Positions 19,201 through 28,457 are shown, counted from the first letter of the stretch. The stretch is DNA of 64,000 nt from Sipunculus nudus (GCA_026874595.1 CM049312.1:66990929-67054928); one strand, 5' to 3'. The notes: a model not told the origin generated them from the letters alone. Translations and numbers: made by a program.

Positions 19201-21147
19201 ACAAACGCGTATAGCAAATGTCATGTTAAGATACCAACTAATATATTCCAAACAGCAACGCCACAAGACATGATTCAAATGAAGACATTTTACAGCATAA
19301 TGCAACAACTTTGCGGGAGCACAATGACAGCTGTTAAACCACGTCAGGATAACCAACAGATGGCCGCGTGTGTCACGGTGGCTACAGCGAGGGACTTATT
19401 CAAAAAGACAGCTCGAAATAACCGACACTCATCCTGGGACACTCAAACACAATTCTACCCTTTAGATAACACGGTTTTCCGCATATCAGCTGTACCGGCA
19501 GCCAGTCTGCGTATGAAAACAACAAACGGTGGCCTTTACAGAACGGAAACTGCATTATGCACGGACGGGGTCTTCCTGAAAAACGCCGTCGACATTTCTG
19601 GTGACGTGAGCCACATTACGCTGAAAACATTTGAGGGTATCACGTTCGAATACGACGACGACACCGGCTTGATAAAACAAGACACCAAAACGAAACTGGA
19701 GGCTGCAAAAAAGATTGTCACAGATGAAACAGCCCAAACACTGTGGTTTCCCCTGCCCTTGTCCCTAGAAGTGATGGACGTAAACATGTGCGAAACCCTA
19801 ACGGAAAATAAAGGAAAATTGATTGGAAAGGATATACCACGGTACAACGGGTGTGACATGCAGCCGGACATATACCTTTACGCTGCGGCACATCACCCAG
19901 TTCAGCGAGACGGCATTCACTCGCGCCGCGTAGCACTTTCGCAGTTGAGCCCGGAGGCCAGGGTGATGATAACACCTGTACAACAGACATATGCAACAGC
20001 AGCCGGTATATGCGCTCTTGCAAAGCAGGCAGGTCATGCCACCCTGGGTTGCATGGTGCTGCAACACGACAAAGTGGAAACAGAACACCTGTTCGCAGCC
20101 ACCCCTGCGAGTATATGGCTCAGACAGGGACCCGTGCACACGCAAGAGACGATCAACGACACTCACAGTGGCACGATCGTGCAAGAAATGCTCCGTTTTT
20201 CTGAAACCAAGATGGGCACATCAGGCCTCGTTGTGCCGCACGCCATGTTCACAGGAAACCGCACAGACGGGGCATACCACCCAAGGGTCTCCTGGCAAGG
20301 CATCGACAGGAACGCACGAAACATAACATCTGACGTGGCTACGTTGTACGTGGAAAGTGCAAAGGCGTACGGGAGCAGTCTCGCCGGAAAGATGACCGCA
20401 AGCTCCACAGGCGCAGATCCCCTGCAAAAGACAGCCGGTTACGTTCAAGGACACAGCGCCTATTGGCCAGAGAGGGACGCGGGTCGCGGCCAGGCAGAAA
20501 AGTCCACAACCGATATACTGTTGGTGCCTACTTGCATGCCACTGGAAGCGTTCTGCAACGTCGTGGACGTGCGTAACCCGGGCAAGTCGGACGCTTTTCA
20601 AGACTGTGCCAACCGGATGACCCGCTCCATGTTTTTCAGGGGGGAGGCTTCCGGTTTCAGCAACCCGTGGGCATCATTGCCGTTCTCCTTGGCTCACGTA
20701 GGACATTCACAGACGAGTGTAGGGGAACTGTTGCGCATGCCTCAGACGATTGCTGAGAGGTCACCCGTTCACAACGGACTGGACCGCGGCCTGACCGAAC
20801 TGTTGGAGAACATGGAACTTGGCCATCTAGGGAGGAAAAGGAAAACACCAGGAGCAGACGTTCCTGTACCCGGATGGAAGGTCGGGACAAAAGGAGATGC
20901 AAGCCACACACATATCAGTCCGATGAGCCTGTCCAATAGCCCGGGCCAGTACCGACATCTCAGCCACGTCCTAGGTGGGGCCGTGCCAATGACATCATGT
21001 TCAGCCCCTCACCTGTCCTTGGATAACCGTACATGGGGTGAACCCACGCGCTTCCCTGACGGAAACTACAAATTGAACGGGTTTAACACATTACTATTCA
21101 ACCCAAATGCCAACCCTGCCACGTCTGGAGGCCGTCCAATGGCATGA
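16279..21147 (+). CDS. candidate major capsid protein
   Basis: The largest gene of the window, 1,622 residues, with an ATG directly after the divergent promoter. There is no signal peptide, membrane segment or enzyme motif; composition is that of a large structural protein. Near the C-terminus is SNPWASLPFSLAHVG (NPWAS at 1462-1466), resembling a conserved segment near the end of herpesvirus major capsid proteins. Herpesvirus major capsid proteins are typically about 1,100-1,400 residues, so this one is long. A lineage-specific insertion or a large tegument protein are the alternatives. A short basic segment (RKRKT, near 1520) could act in nuclear import. Confidence 0.55.
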   Translation: MAAIPPPHPQLGPWAFAFDNHHLAPYLNTGVQELYTLAKSYATGGLLENDPMDARLLESKFIRYYKCYVAGASVRGVQNTPLGVCLVQSFDPHMMDCRYEDVEYVSKDAVMSEPPQSDKAPPRTVQRRKKKFTFALSHSAYLDVPFDVLNVLRTKLASETNDAHTTEPIVRFGYMMQDGMRDLITSLRAGNMAHMGEFLRDISPDAAIMRALYATRLQLQRAPDPNRIALMKCQALNEAARMFMANLFSVRLDAYGAVRRLANQCSQQCDRIPFIRERSQRDEGAPWSGAKAKLKVAVEEAEAQLSRPGADPPSITQKLHLQRMKDLLSSESELFDASDVLCVVLMGPETYQQMAQGMSMYRVLIDLRRGVLRINKTEEQMIAHTGIMVLNIHSNKETVKDREPTAEEYVSIMRGPVDSNGEPTETLFAGVEKGYVVQTFPGLTHRDGLVLFSKDVSDVTDVTRRVDRDVTRDILHVTQITPIALCSQLDYVLDRLQNPSCTTGNLGDPHPVRNPSAKQRLQVPVSMTWKTYGGRDETVTALQALIDVLFNPDLYNFVSTTKRYNTPSKLHAAGTSGPSGRNDESTHTAGVWDVFPPKTRASLCDVVAHHDVSTTALRLHETEGPMARSYGWTCENTLLLPLQRSLSNVDHMNYHQAGSVRLLHDQPNPFQTLHFIPKNLDKTSFSKLCEITGGTIPDGFKEGTSALFVPRFHLENIPLCLRPLSSVQDAGESIARTHYPYLLDPTDPRSEAARVWSTSLNHSCQDLLCKRWEAMLIAKYPTDMLFVEKFHTHVCENGESIEFQYLLRSAYIFSAFGGVLTCDSNLTLMKAIATVPLPPVLRQFPPIQKLQQACRGIVKLTEDVAGCLMKRLAADLQVLGHGQIAAKLVSSEAVTFTKKESAILLRRSQEISSCTDLALPTPLPMGVTGSNMWQHVDMKDSTDVTCFAWMRQDPDEFASHPTKYDVTEKAKRDQTNAYSKCHVKIPTNIFQTATPQDMIQMKTFYSIMQQLCGSTMTAVKPRQDNQQMAACVTVATARDLFKKTARNNRHSSWDTQTQFYPLDNTVFRISAVPAASLRMKTTNGGLYRTETALCTDGVFLKNAVDISGDVSHITLKTFEGITFEYDDDTGLIKQDTKTKLEAAKKIVTDETAQTLWFPLPLSLEVMDVNMCETLTENKGKLIGKDIPRYNGCDMQPDIYLYAAAHHPVQRDGIHSRRVALSQLSPEARVMITPVQQTYATAAGICALAKQAGHATLGCMVLQHDKVETEHLFAATPASIWLRQGPVHTQETINDTHSGTIVQEMLRFSETKMGTSGLVVPHAMFTGNRTDGAYHPRVSWQGIDRNARNITSDVATLYVESAKAYGSSLAGKMTASSTGADPLQKTAGYVQGHSAYWPERDAGRGQAEKSTTDILLVPTCMPLEAFCNVVDVRNPGKSDAFQDCANRMTRSMFFRGEASGFSNPWASLPFSLAHVGHSQTSVGELLRMPQTIAERSPVHNGLDRGLTELLENMELGHLGRKRKTPGADVPVPGWKVGTKGDASHTHISPMSLSNSPGQYRHLSHVLGGAVPMTSCSAPHLSLDNRTWGEPTRFPDGNYKLNGFNTLLFNPNANPATSGGRPMA

Positions 21148-21504
21148 AAGGGATTGGAGCGGTTATTGTCAAAGACGTTGTAAAATGTTTTCGAACTGTT
21201 ATCTAATGAAGGTTTATAGTCGCAAGCATTCGTTGTTTGTTATATGTTGCGTACATGGTTATGTTCAAACACACACACACAACACGCCGATCCCAAAAAC
21301 AACACAACACATGAACACAATGTCAAATACCTCTTTATAACGCATGCCAAAAACACCCCACAATGTTGGTCAAATGTTTGTTAATACTAACAACAAGAAT
21401 ATGCAAACAAAGTTCAGTCCTGGTTTGGGAATCTGTGAGAGTCCCCTCCTCTTTGCAATGTCTCGTATCGTACAATCCTGTACGTGGGGGCAGAGCGCGT
21501 TAGG
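21148..21504. other. convergent intergenic region
   Basis: About 360 bases between the stop of the capsid candidate and the stop of the minus-strand 21505-22026 gene. It holds AC-rich runs around 21280-21310 but no gene and no canonical AATAAA on either strand that I can find. Confidence 0.5.
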
Positions 21505-22026
21505 CTATACATCCGTTGACACAATTTCAAAACGCATACGACCTTTGCCCCACTCGGCTTCGTCCTCTTTCAACATGTATCCGATATTTTCCAAGCAGTA
21601 AATAACGTACGAAAGCAATTCGGGATCAGCGGACATGGGAGTAAATTTGTAAATTTCCAAGATGATCATGCTCTCCAAAAACGGGATCTCGCGACACAAC
21701 GCTTTGTAGACGGCTGCTTCCGTTTCTGGTGACAACACAGGACCGGACTGGTTATTGAGATTCATCAGACAGAACAGACACGATTCTGGTGGCCATGGGT
21801 CCACTTGCAGGTGCTTCCACACATTCAGATGACAGTTGGTTGCCAGAGTGAGACTGTAGCAATCAGACAAGTCAGAAGCCGACTTTCGCGCTCCCCTGAT
21901 GAAGTCTACCATTTGCCTGGCCGCTTCAGCATTTACACTGGTCATGGCGGCTTTTAGAAGGACGAGCCGTCTGAGTGACACCGACCGCTTAGGTCGAGGT
22001 TTATCGCGACGGCTCACTGACGACAT
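21505..22026 (-). CDS. DPWPP-family protein, copy A
   Basis: 173 residues from the ATG at 22026 (open upstream to a GTG at 22125). A short basic N-terminus (SRRDKPRPKRSVSLRR) precedes a helical body. The centre reads VDPWPPESCLFCLMN, followed about 20 residues on by EAAVYK. The protein at 56561-57103 has the same VDPWPP..CL arrangement followed by TAVYK and a similar YxLYC-like helix, so the two are paralogues. No known family is recognised. The start is about 50 bases downstream of a palindromic TATA element shared with the divergent polymerase-like gene. Confidence 0.7.
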   Translation of the reverse strand: MSSVSRRDKPRPKRSVSLRRLVLLKAAMTSVNAEAARQMVDFIRGARKSASDLSDCYSLTLATNCHLNVWKHLQVDPWPPESCLFCLMNLNNQSGPVLSPETEAAVYKALCREIPFLESMIILEIYKFTPMSADPELLSYVIYCLENIGYMLKEDEAEWGKGRMRFEIVSTDV

Positions 22027-22077
22027 CGCGAGGGTCACAACTTGTACATATATGCAACTGGCACAGGGCCGTGTATC

Positions 22078-22089
22078 ACTTATATAAGT
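22078..22089. promoter_or_regulatory. palindromic TATA element between divergent genes
   Basis: ACTTATATAAGT is a perfect 12-base palindrome, so it offers an identical TATA box in both directions. It lies 52 bases upstream of the minus-strand start at 22026 and about 110 bases upstream of the plus-strand start at 22200. Confidence 0.5.
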
Positions 22090-22199
22090 AGTGGCCTGCC
22101 ATTGGGGACGCAGACGTAACTGCACGGCAGGCCGTCAATGATACGATACGGGGGGTTGTGTTCCGATCATATCATACGTTAAACAGTTGCTGTCACGTG

Positions 22200-25139
22200 A
22201 TGACGGAAACGTCGCCATGTGTGACCGGCAGTCACATCGCTTCTGAGAATGGGAACATGACAGGTACGAGGATCATGATTCTTGCATGGAGGTTTCATGC
22301 CATATCCCACGACGGAACGTGTGCCTTGGCTACTTTCACCTGCGTTCCGTGTGAGGGGACAGATAAGGGCGTCCGATATCTGCCTCTGCCTTTTAAAATA
22401 CCGGGAGGGTTGAATGTCAGGTTACATGCACGTCTGCCGAAAGACCACAGGGACTCGCATACCTGGAAGTGCCCTTGGACATTCTGTGACAAACTCCCGA
22501 CCGAAAATAGCGTGTGGCACGATTTCATACCTCACCTTTTTCAGGCACTCTGCATGCACCTATCCGCTGCTAGTAGGAACAAAGAGCACCCGCTCGCCTG
22601 TTTCCCTCCGCTGATGACTAGTGGTGTGCGACCTGTCTTCCTGCCGCCACCCCGTGGCGGGACCGGGAGGTACCCAGGTGTTCTCTCACACTTTGCGCTT
22701 GACCATTCGGAGATGGACATGCGTGCGTGGCTGCATGTGAAACGCTTACGTTTACCAAAAGATGTCATCGGAAATGTTTCCTGGCCTGCACACGACCTCC
22801 ACCGGAAATCGACAAACCGTGCGACCGACGGTGATGCGGACGCAATCACGGAGCGAACATTCACACGAGTCGTCAATTCGGCCGTACACGAGTCACTCAA
22901 CGTATGCAATGGTCACCGCCAAAGACACAACGCTGTCGCATGGGACCCGCTTTGGCGCGCCGTCATACACTTATTGCAGACGTCCGGTGCCACGATGAAC
23001 GTACCCTCAGATATGTTCACATTGCCACAGCTCACATTAGCACGATGCCCTGTACCACAAACAGCCAACCCTTTGAGGAAAGCGCGTGAATTGAGTGCAT
23101 TTTCCGAAATGCTCAACCAATGTTTAGAGGACACGGAGTTCGGCGGTGCGTTCCTATTGTGTCAACCTCCATCACACACGCTCCCGGATGACATCCATTG
23201 GCTGGACGTCAGCTCTGACCTAAGTGACATCAGACATGGTGCCTTCGCGCAGGCGTCATGGGTCCTGGAACACATGTGTCCTTCGCCCCTGCACAGGTCG
23301 GAGCTTTTTATTATATTACCCTACGGTTGTCTGGTTACTGGCCAGGGTAAATTGGCCTTTGTGAATTCGGGTGTCCCGTGTCACGCAGGCGAGGATAGCC
23401 TGCACGCCCATATATCCATCATGGGATGGCCGCTGAATTTGTCACCTCAAGCTTTTGTTGCGGATGTCGCCATACCCCTGTCAAAACGGCATAGCAAAAG
23501 CACAACAGAACCACATAGCCGAATCCCAATTGAGCCACATACGTGCAATCCATGCGTCTGCAACGAAGGAGAACCCCTTTCAGAACAGAACCAAGCACGC
23601 GATGATGAGGGTGCCGATAAAGATAATCATGCGGTCACTATCGTCAAAGGACTCCCGCCGCAAACGGGAGGGGTGATTTATGCCAAGCGGGGCGTTCACA
23701 CGGGGCAGTTTTACGGTATGGACGCCAACCAGTTTTACCCCACCCTAGGAGCACACCTGGATACGGAGTATTTACGTGAGCTGCTGGCTTGGTTGGCGGA
23801 ACGCAGGCGCTTATTCTCACCATCGAAATCGGCCGCCTCCCGCGTAAAAGCCTGTCAAGTGTGCACTTACGGACAGTCGAAGTATTACGCCCCTGAGCTC
23901 TATGACAGATGGACACAACTGGCACAGCAGGCAAGCACAGCTATGGTGGAGTGCGTGCTTAAAATGAATCGTTTGTTGCGCGTGATGAAAGACAGCGTAC
24001 TGTTCGAGGCTTCCCCAGACCTAACGGGCACAAGTGAAGACGCAGTTGCAGGGTCTGATGCGGAACTGGAAATATTTCAAAGCAGAGTACAGAGTCTGAC
24101 AGGCTTTGCTGAGATGACCTTCAAACTCGAAGGGTCCTACAACCTCGTCGGCCTCATCGGGCCCTGTCATTTATTTCACGCCAAACGCGATCCATCGTCC
24201 GGTTGGCGCTTGTCCAAGATAACTGGCATCCACAGGTCTGATCATTGCCAAGCTGTCTCAGAGGCCATCGACGCCACGTTACATGAGGTCGTGCTGATAC
24301 TCGGCGGAAAAGCAGACACTGGCTGCCCAGTGGAAGTCGCAACGCGAGATGAAGTGGAACAGTGTGTGCGTGCAGGCATGAAAGAAATGTACAAACACTG
24401 GCCGACAACGTGGGAAGTGCACACGACAGACCTAAAAGGCGTTTTGGGAAATCAACCCGATCTCGTCAATCGGTTCCTCCTGCCCGCTTTCCCGACAAAG
24501 CTGTCAGCTCCTACGAAGGGGGCACACTGCAAACAGAAGGGTGATTTCGCCGAAGTAACAAAAGCCCTGGTGTCACTGCGAGATTTCGATCCTTACGTGT
24601 GGAAGGAAGGCCGTTTGCCTGTACGTTTGACCGTGAAGGGGAAAGCGGGGCCTTACGTTTGGGTTGAACGCCCCGCAGTGTACAGTCCGGCCGACTGGGC
24701 ATACAGCCCTTTCCACAGGGGGTTGCTGGGAGACGCCGAACACGCGGGCCGCCCTATCCTGTCATGTTCCAAAATCAAAGCACGAAACGTGCCGGCAGAG
24801 GACCTGTGTTTCAACGTGGGACTAGTGCACCGTGACCACGTCTTGCCAGGCACAACCTTAGACTGGGAAAGGTACAACGACGTACTGTACGCGGCGGTGC
24901 TGCCAGTCTTGCGAACTGTAACAACGGCGCAACTGCAGAAGATGCTATCGCACATATTTCATTCCGTCGCCGTCCAACACACACCCCCACGGTCTGCCCA
25001 CGCGCAAGAAAACCTGTTACCCTACGGTATAAAATCGCTGTGTCCAACCACCATGGCAGAGTGCCAAAGATTGCTGCGTCTTGATGACGAACGCACCCTG
25101 TTGTGCGATTCAGATTCATGTTACCCGTCTTGTTCGTGA
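22200..25139 (+). CDS. family B DNA polymerase-like protein with altered catalytic motif C
   Basis: 979 residues from the ATG at 22200 (open upstream to a GTG at 22158). The palm of a family B polymerase can be traced. Motif A is GMDANQFYPTL with D508. Motif B is K550-ACQVCTYG, matching the Kx3NSxYG pattern except for the Asn and Ser. A motif C position reads VLFEASPDL (602-608), where the paired aspartates of the usual motif are not conserved. A KLE segment (642-644) and a thumb-like C-terminus follow. The N-terminal 430 residues show no convincing exonuclease motifs. It is probably a catalytically impaired polymerase relative rather than the replicative enzyme. The 3' part from 23451 lies in the 9,070-bp duplication. 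Confidence 0.55.
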   Translation: MTETSPCVTGSHIASENGNMTGTRIMILAWRFHAISHDGTCALATFTCVPCEGTDKGVRYLPLPFKIPGGLNVRLHARLPKDHRDSHTWKCPWTFCDKLPTENSVWHDFIPHLFQALCMHLSAASRNKEHPLACFPPLMTSGVRPVFLPPPRGGTGRYPGVLSHFALDHSEMDMRAWLHVKRLRLPKDVIGNVSWPAHDLHRKSTNRATDGDADAITERTFTRVVNSAVHESLNVCNGHRQRHNAVAWDPLWRAVIHLLQTSGATMNVPSDMFTLPQLTLARCPVPQTANPLRKARELSAFSEMLNQCLEDTEFGGAFLLCQPPSHTLPDDIHWLDVSSDLSDIRHGAFAQASWVLEHMCPSPLHRSELFIILPYGCLVTGQGKLAFVNSGVPCHAGEDSLHAHISIMGWPLNLSPQAFVADVAIPLSKRHSKSTTEPHSRIPIEPHTCNPCVCNEGEPLSEQNQARDDEGADKDNHAVTIVKGLPPQTGGVIYAKRGVHTGQFYGMDANQFYPTLGAHLDTEYLRELLAWLAERRRLFSPSKSAASRVKACQVCTYGQSKYYAPELYDRWTQLAQQASTAMVECVLKMNRLLRVMKDSVLFEASPDLTGTSEDAVAGSDAELEIFQSRVQSLTGFAEMTFKLEGSYNLVGLIGPCHLFHAKRDPSSGWRLSKITGIHRSDHCQAVSEAIDATLHEVVLILGGKADTGCPVEVATRDEVEQCVRAGMKEMYKHWPTTWEVHTTDLKGVLGNQPDLVNRFLLPAFPTKLSAPTKGAHCKQKGDFAEVTKALVSLRDFDPYVWKEGRLPVRLTVKGKAGPYVWVERPAVYSPADWAYSPFHRGLLGDAEHAGRPILSCSKIKARNVPAEDLCFNVGLVHRDHVLPGTTLDWERYNDVLYAAVLPVLRTVTTAQLQKMLSHIFHSVAVQHTPPRSAHAQENLLPYGIKSLCPTTMAECQRLLRLDDERTLLCDSDSCYPSCS

Positions 25140-25220
25140 ATATCAAACCAATACGGATTCACCCTTCGAAGCGCCCGTGTACACACACGCGATAAGACCA
25201 GATACAGCTTTGAAATAACT

Positions 25221-25385
25221 ATGGAAAACGGACATGCAAAGCGCTCCGAGTTTACGGATTTATACGTTGGTTTCCAACTTTTGGACAGATCTGCCGGTAT
25301 GAGGGATTTCATTGAATGGCTGCTCCACCTTAAACACGATGACACGTTTACATTCTGCGGTGGACCAGACGCATTTACTAACTGA
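25221..25385 (+). CDS. small 54-residue protein (tentative)
   Basis: A short plus-strand frame filling the 267-base gap between the polymerase-like gene and the 257-residue gene. The ATG has A at -3 and G at +4, a favourable context. The product is mildly acidic and amphipathic, with VGFQLLDRSAGM and FIEWLLHL helices, and no signal peptide. No family is recognised; it could be a chance frame. It is duplicated at 34291-34455. Confidence 0.35.
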   Translation: MENGHAKRSEFTDLYVGFQLLDRSAGMRDFIEWLLHLKHDDTFTFCGGPDAFTN

Positions 25386-25406
25386 CGAAAGCACATAGCA
25401 TACCGT

Positions 25407-26180
25407 ATGGCCCGATGCTTCGCTGATTACGCCCTCGTGCTGGAGGCAATACACTTCGCGCTAGAACGCATAGGACTGGAAGACCCCACACTGTGGGCAG
25501 CTTTTATGCCGGACGGAGTCGGTTTGCGCATATCCGCCTTCATGCAAAACAAAACGTATTCGTCTCTGTGGGCGTCTGTGGGTAAACCCCATGAAATTGA
25601 GCTCAGGACGGCCTGGGCGGCGGCAACCCAATTCTGGACGCCAACGGGAACACCATACGCAGAAGAGGGCCATTTCCACCTGTCGTACGACCACGCACGT
25701 GACCCCGTACCGGGCGCCTTGCGTTTCACCGCATGCGGAGCTCTGGCTTTGGCTTGCGTGTCGACCAATACGGCCGCTAGGATGGGACAGATGCTACGTT
25801 TCCACATGGACCGGAGGCTTGCACTGCCGGCCATAGTTATACGTGACATGGCGCTCGGGTTCCTCATGATGTCGGGTGCAATACGCCACAAGAGCGAAGG
25901 TTTTATTTACACCGTAGACATGGATATGATACACCCTTTGCGCAGGCTGCTGAAGTCACACGCCTCCACCTGCCCTCTACCCGATGCCGATATGAATGGT
26001 GCCGCTCACGGATCAAACACGTGCCGCGTGAAGTGTACAGGACACGTCTGGGCCACTGTGTTCCGACTGTTACAGGCCGGGGATGCAATGGACCCAGTAG
26101 CACAGTACGCAAGGGACATGCGCCTGTCACACGAACACGTGTGGAACGGTGGGTTGGGTCGCGGAAACGATATCCCATAA
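25407..26180 (+). CDS. unidentified 257-residue protein, copy 1
   Basis: Plus-strand gene starting at an ATG 268 bases after the polymerase-like stop. It is a globular Ala-rich protein without membrane segments. A cysteine/histidine-containing C-terminal part (CRVKCTGHVW, near 208-217) may be structural. No enzyme motif is recognised. Two AATAAA signals at 26368 and 26389 follow the stop, so it probably ends the polymerase-like transcription unit. An identical copy lies at 34477-35250. Confidence 0.7.
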   Translation: MARCFADYALVLEAIHFALERIGLEDPTLWAAFMPDGVGLRISAFMQNKTYSSLWASVGKPHEIELRTAWAAATQFWTPTGTPYAEEGHFHLSYDHARDPVPGALRFTACGALALACVSTNTAARMGQMLRFHMDRRLALPAIVIRDMALGFLMMSGAIRHKSEGFIYTVDMDMIHPLRRLLKSHASTCPLPDADMNGAAHGSNTCRVKCTGHVWATVFRLLQAGDAMDPVAQYARDMRLSHEHVWNGGLGRGNDIP

Positions 26181-26367
26181 TTCAACCCTACCTTTCCCAC
26201 CTCCACTATTCCCGGGGATCTCTGCAACTGCAGAAACGTCTTGACGGATTGACAAAGACGAAACTGTAAGTAAGAAGCAGGTGGCTGGAAATGAGGAGAT
26301 GTTGAACCCTACAGAATCAGACCGAGTTTTTGGACACTGATCATATCATACACACTCGTATTTCATC

Positions 26368-26416
26368 AATAAATTGAGTTCAGACCACAATAAAGATAGA
26401 TATATATTTATTTATT
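26368..26416. terminator. facing polyadenylation signals
   Basis: AATAAA on the plus strand at 26368 and 26389 serves the 257-residue gene. TTTATT at 26407 and 26411 reads AATAAA on the minus strand for the 26736-28334 gene. The rest of 26181-26735 is AT-rich with GT-rich runs and holds no supported gene. It is duplicated at +9,070. Confidence 0.6.
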
Positions 26417-26735
26417 GTTTCACATTGTCATTGCTCTGCTGTGTTTTCGAATGTGTATGTGCGTGTGTGTGATGTAGGTCATATGACAAAACGCTCTACA
26501 GGTACAAAAGTCCAGCGCGATCAAATAACGTACACGTCATAACGGCTGATTGGTGTACCTGACAAAAAAAACAATGTACAATTATAACAGTTTAAAGTTG
26601 TATACACATCACAAAGAGAAACATATACCACATCACTCGCAAAACTGGTTTGGCTGGACCACAACAAAACATACGTTGACACATGTAAATGTCCGACACG
26701 CGCAAATCCCATGATGGGGACAGTATCAAACCTTT

Positions 26736-28334
26736 TCAATCAGTATTGGGTTCCACGATGCAACACAACAATGCCACGTCCATATTGTCGTCAAGCAGTA
26801 CTCTTGACATGTAGTCACCATGTGTAACAAACACGTCGAAGGGCGACACAAGAGACTCCAAGACCAGTTGCACAAAACGTCTGCCCTCCTCGGAAAACCT
26901 GACAGCTTCCACGACACGGGCGAATTCGGGGTCCTCAACCACCACGATGGGTCCAGACCGAGCGTCCTTACAGATTACACAATTGTATGTGTTCAACGTC
27001 TCACCCCATGTCCCCGTGAGTTCATATCGCCATTGTGGTTTGACGGGTAGTTCCTCCACGCAGCACACGGTGATAATCTGGTCGCATTTCTTATGTGCAT
27101 ATCGTAGACCTTCCGTGTTTGCTGCAAAGTTCGCATAAATGAGGATGTGTGGGTACGATATTAACGCAGCGGACATAATATCACAGATCACTCGGGGTTG
27201 CAGATGACGGACAACCGTGATCAGATCACGGTCAAGCGCTGTGGCCGTTCGCCTGTGCGTTACAGACGGTCGCAGTGGTCCAACGTATCTCTTCTCTTTC
27301 ACATGATGTTCTGCGACGTCTAATGTTTCGGCACGCAACTGCTGTATGTGACTGTGACAACCGCCAGCATGAGACTCATTGGATGCGGTTTTGGGCTTTC
27401 GCCGAATCTTGCACATCAACATTACCGTCCTTCCGTTGACAGAAGCCCTGTTGACATCATCTGTCAGCAACACCTGCCAGGGGTTGGTGTCAGTATCCTC
27501 CTCGGTCACCATGGCTTCCAAGAGGCTTTGCAAAAACGCACGACCGCCATCGGAATCGCTCGCGGCGCGCACAAGGCATTCAAGCTTTGGGTACGTCACC
27601 AGCACCATACGTTCGCCACTAGCGTTTGTGTACGCCCCACAATGGAACGTACTCAGCACCTGGTCCCATTTTCCAACAAGACTGTAACTGTGATCGGGCT
27701 GTAAGGGCAATTCCTGAACGCAGTATATGGTAAAATCCTTTCCGCAAAACACGTTTTCCTGTGATGCAAATTGCACAACGCAATCAAGCATGTGTGGGAA
27801 GAAGGCCAATGCTGCCGCCACCAGATCACATATTAATTCGGGGTTCAGTTGCTCGACGAGTTCGGACGCTGCTCGGTTGGTACACAGAAAGAACAAATCT
27901 CTCTGTTCTGATGAACTTGTCATAATTCCTTGATCAGTTCCCGTTGGTCTGGCATCGGGGTGTTTATCGGGACACTCTAGCAGGACCTCCGCCACAGTGG
28001 AAACTGCACCCTGAACGCCAGTGTCGTTAAGATAGATCACGTTCCCCGGTCTCTGGACTGTTTGCGGGGATTTCAACTGGCATCTCACGTCCAGATAACA
28101 CACACCGGAAATGTGTGATCGGAAGCATGCAAACGATACATGACCGGGCCTACCTTTTGGTTTGGCGGTATCGTTACACGTCCCGGGTTCCCCATCGTTC
28201 GATTTGGTACACGCGGTACCATCCGGTCGAGGGGCTTCCACTTCGCGATCTGATATGACAGTCTTACCCGTGCTGCAGCCTTCAGCTTCAACTTTCTTTG
28301 TCGCCGGGAGCGACGTGTTTTCGTTCGACGACAT
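26736..28334 (-). CDS. protein with two internally duplicated domains, copy 1
   Basis: 532 residues from an ATG at 28334. A polar N-terminus of about 140 residues is followed by two related domains of about 160 residues each. Domain 1 has ICDLVAAALAFFPHML, then VQELPLQPDHSYSLVGKW. Domain 2 has ICDIMSAALISYPHIL, then VEELPVKPQWRYELTGTW. Each ends with a DD-containing segment and a short cysteine-containing strand. The Y.L.G.W pattern could be the first strand of an OB-type barrel, which would suggest nucleic-acid binding, but this is weak. No known family is recognised. An exact second copy lies at 35806-37404. Confidence 0.75.
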   Translation of the reverse strand: MSSNENTSLPATKKVEAEGCSTGKTVISDREVEAPRPDGTACTKSNDGEPGTCNDTAKPKGRPGHVSFACFRSHISGVCYLDVRCQLKSPQTVQRPGNVIYLNDTGVQGAVSTVAEVLLECPDKHPDARPTGTDQGIMTSSSEQRDLFFLCTNRAASELVEQLNPELICDLVAAALAFFPHMLDCVVQFASQENVFCGKDFTIYCVQELPLQPDHSYSLVGKWDQVLSTFHCGAYTNASGERMVLVTYPKLECLVRAASDSDGGRAFLQSLLEAMVTEEDTDTNPWQVLLTDDVNRASVNGRTVMLMCKIRRKPKTASNESHAGGCHSHIQQLRAETLDVAEHHVKEKRYVGPLRPSVTHRRTATALDRDLITVVRHLQPRVICDIMSAALISYPHILIYANFAANTEGLRYAHKKCDQIITVCCVEELPVKPQWRYELTGTWGETLNTYNCVICKDARSGPIVVVEDPEFARVVEAVRFSEEGRRFVQLVLESLVSPFDVFVTHGDYMSRVLLDDNMDVALLCCIVEPNTD

Positions 28335-28457
28335 TTTTGTGCAACAGCCTCGACGGCGGCGTAGAGGTCTATGAGGGCATACCTACCAACCGCGATATTT
28401 ATGAGGCTGTGGAAGTGCCGGTGCATCACGTGATCACATGTACCAGCGGCTGTCACA

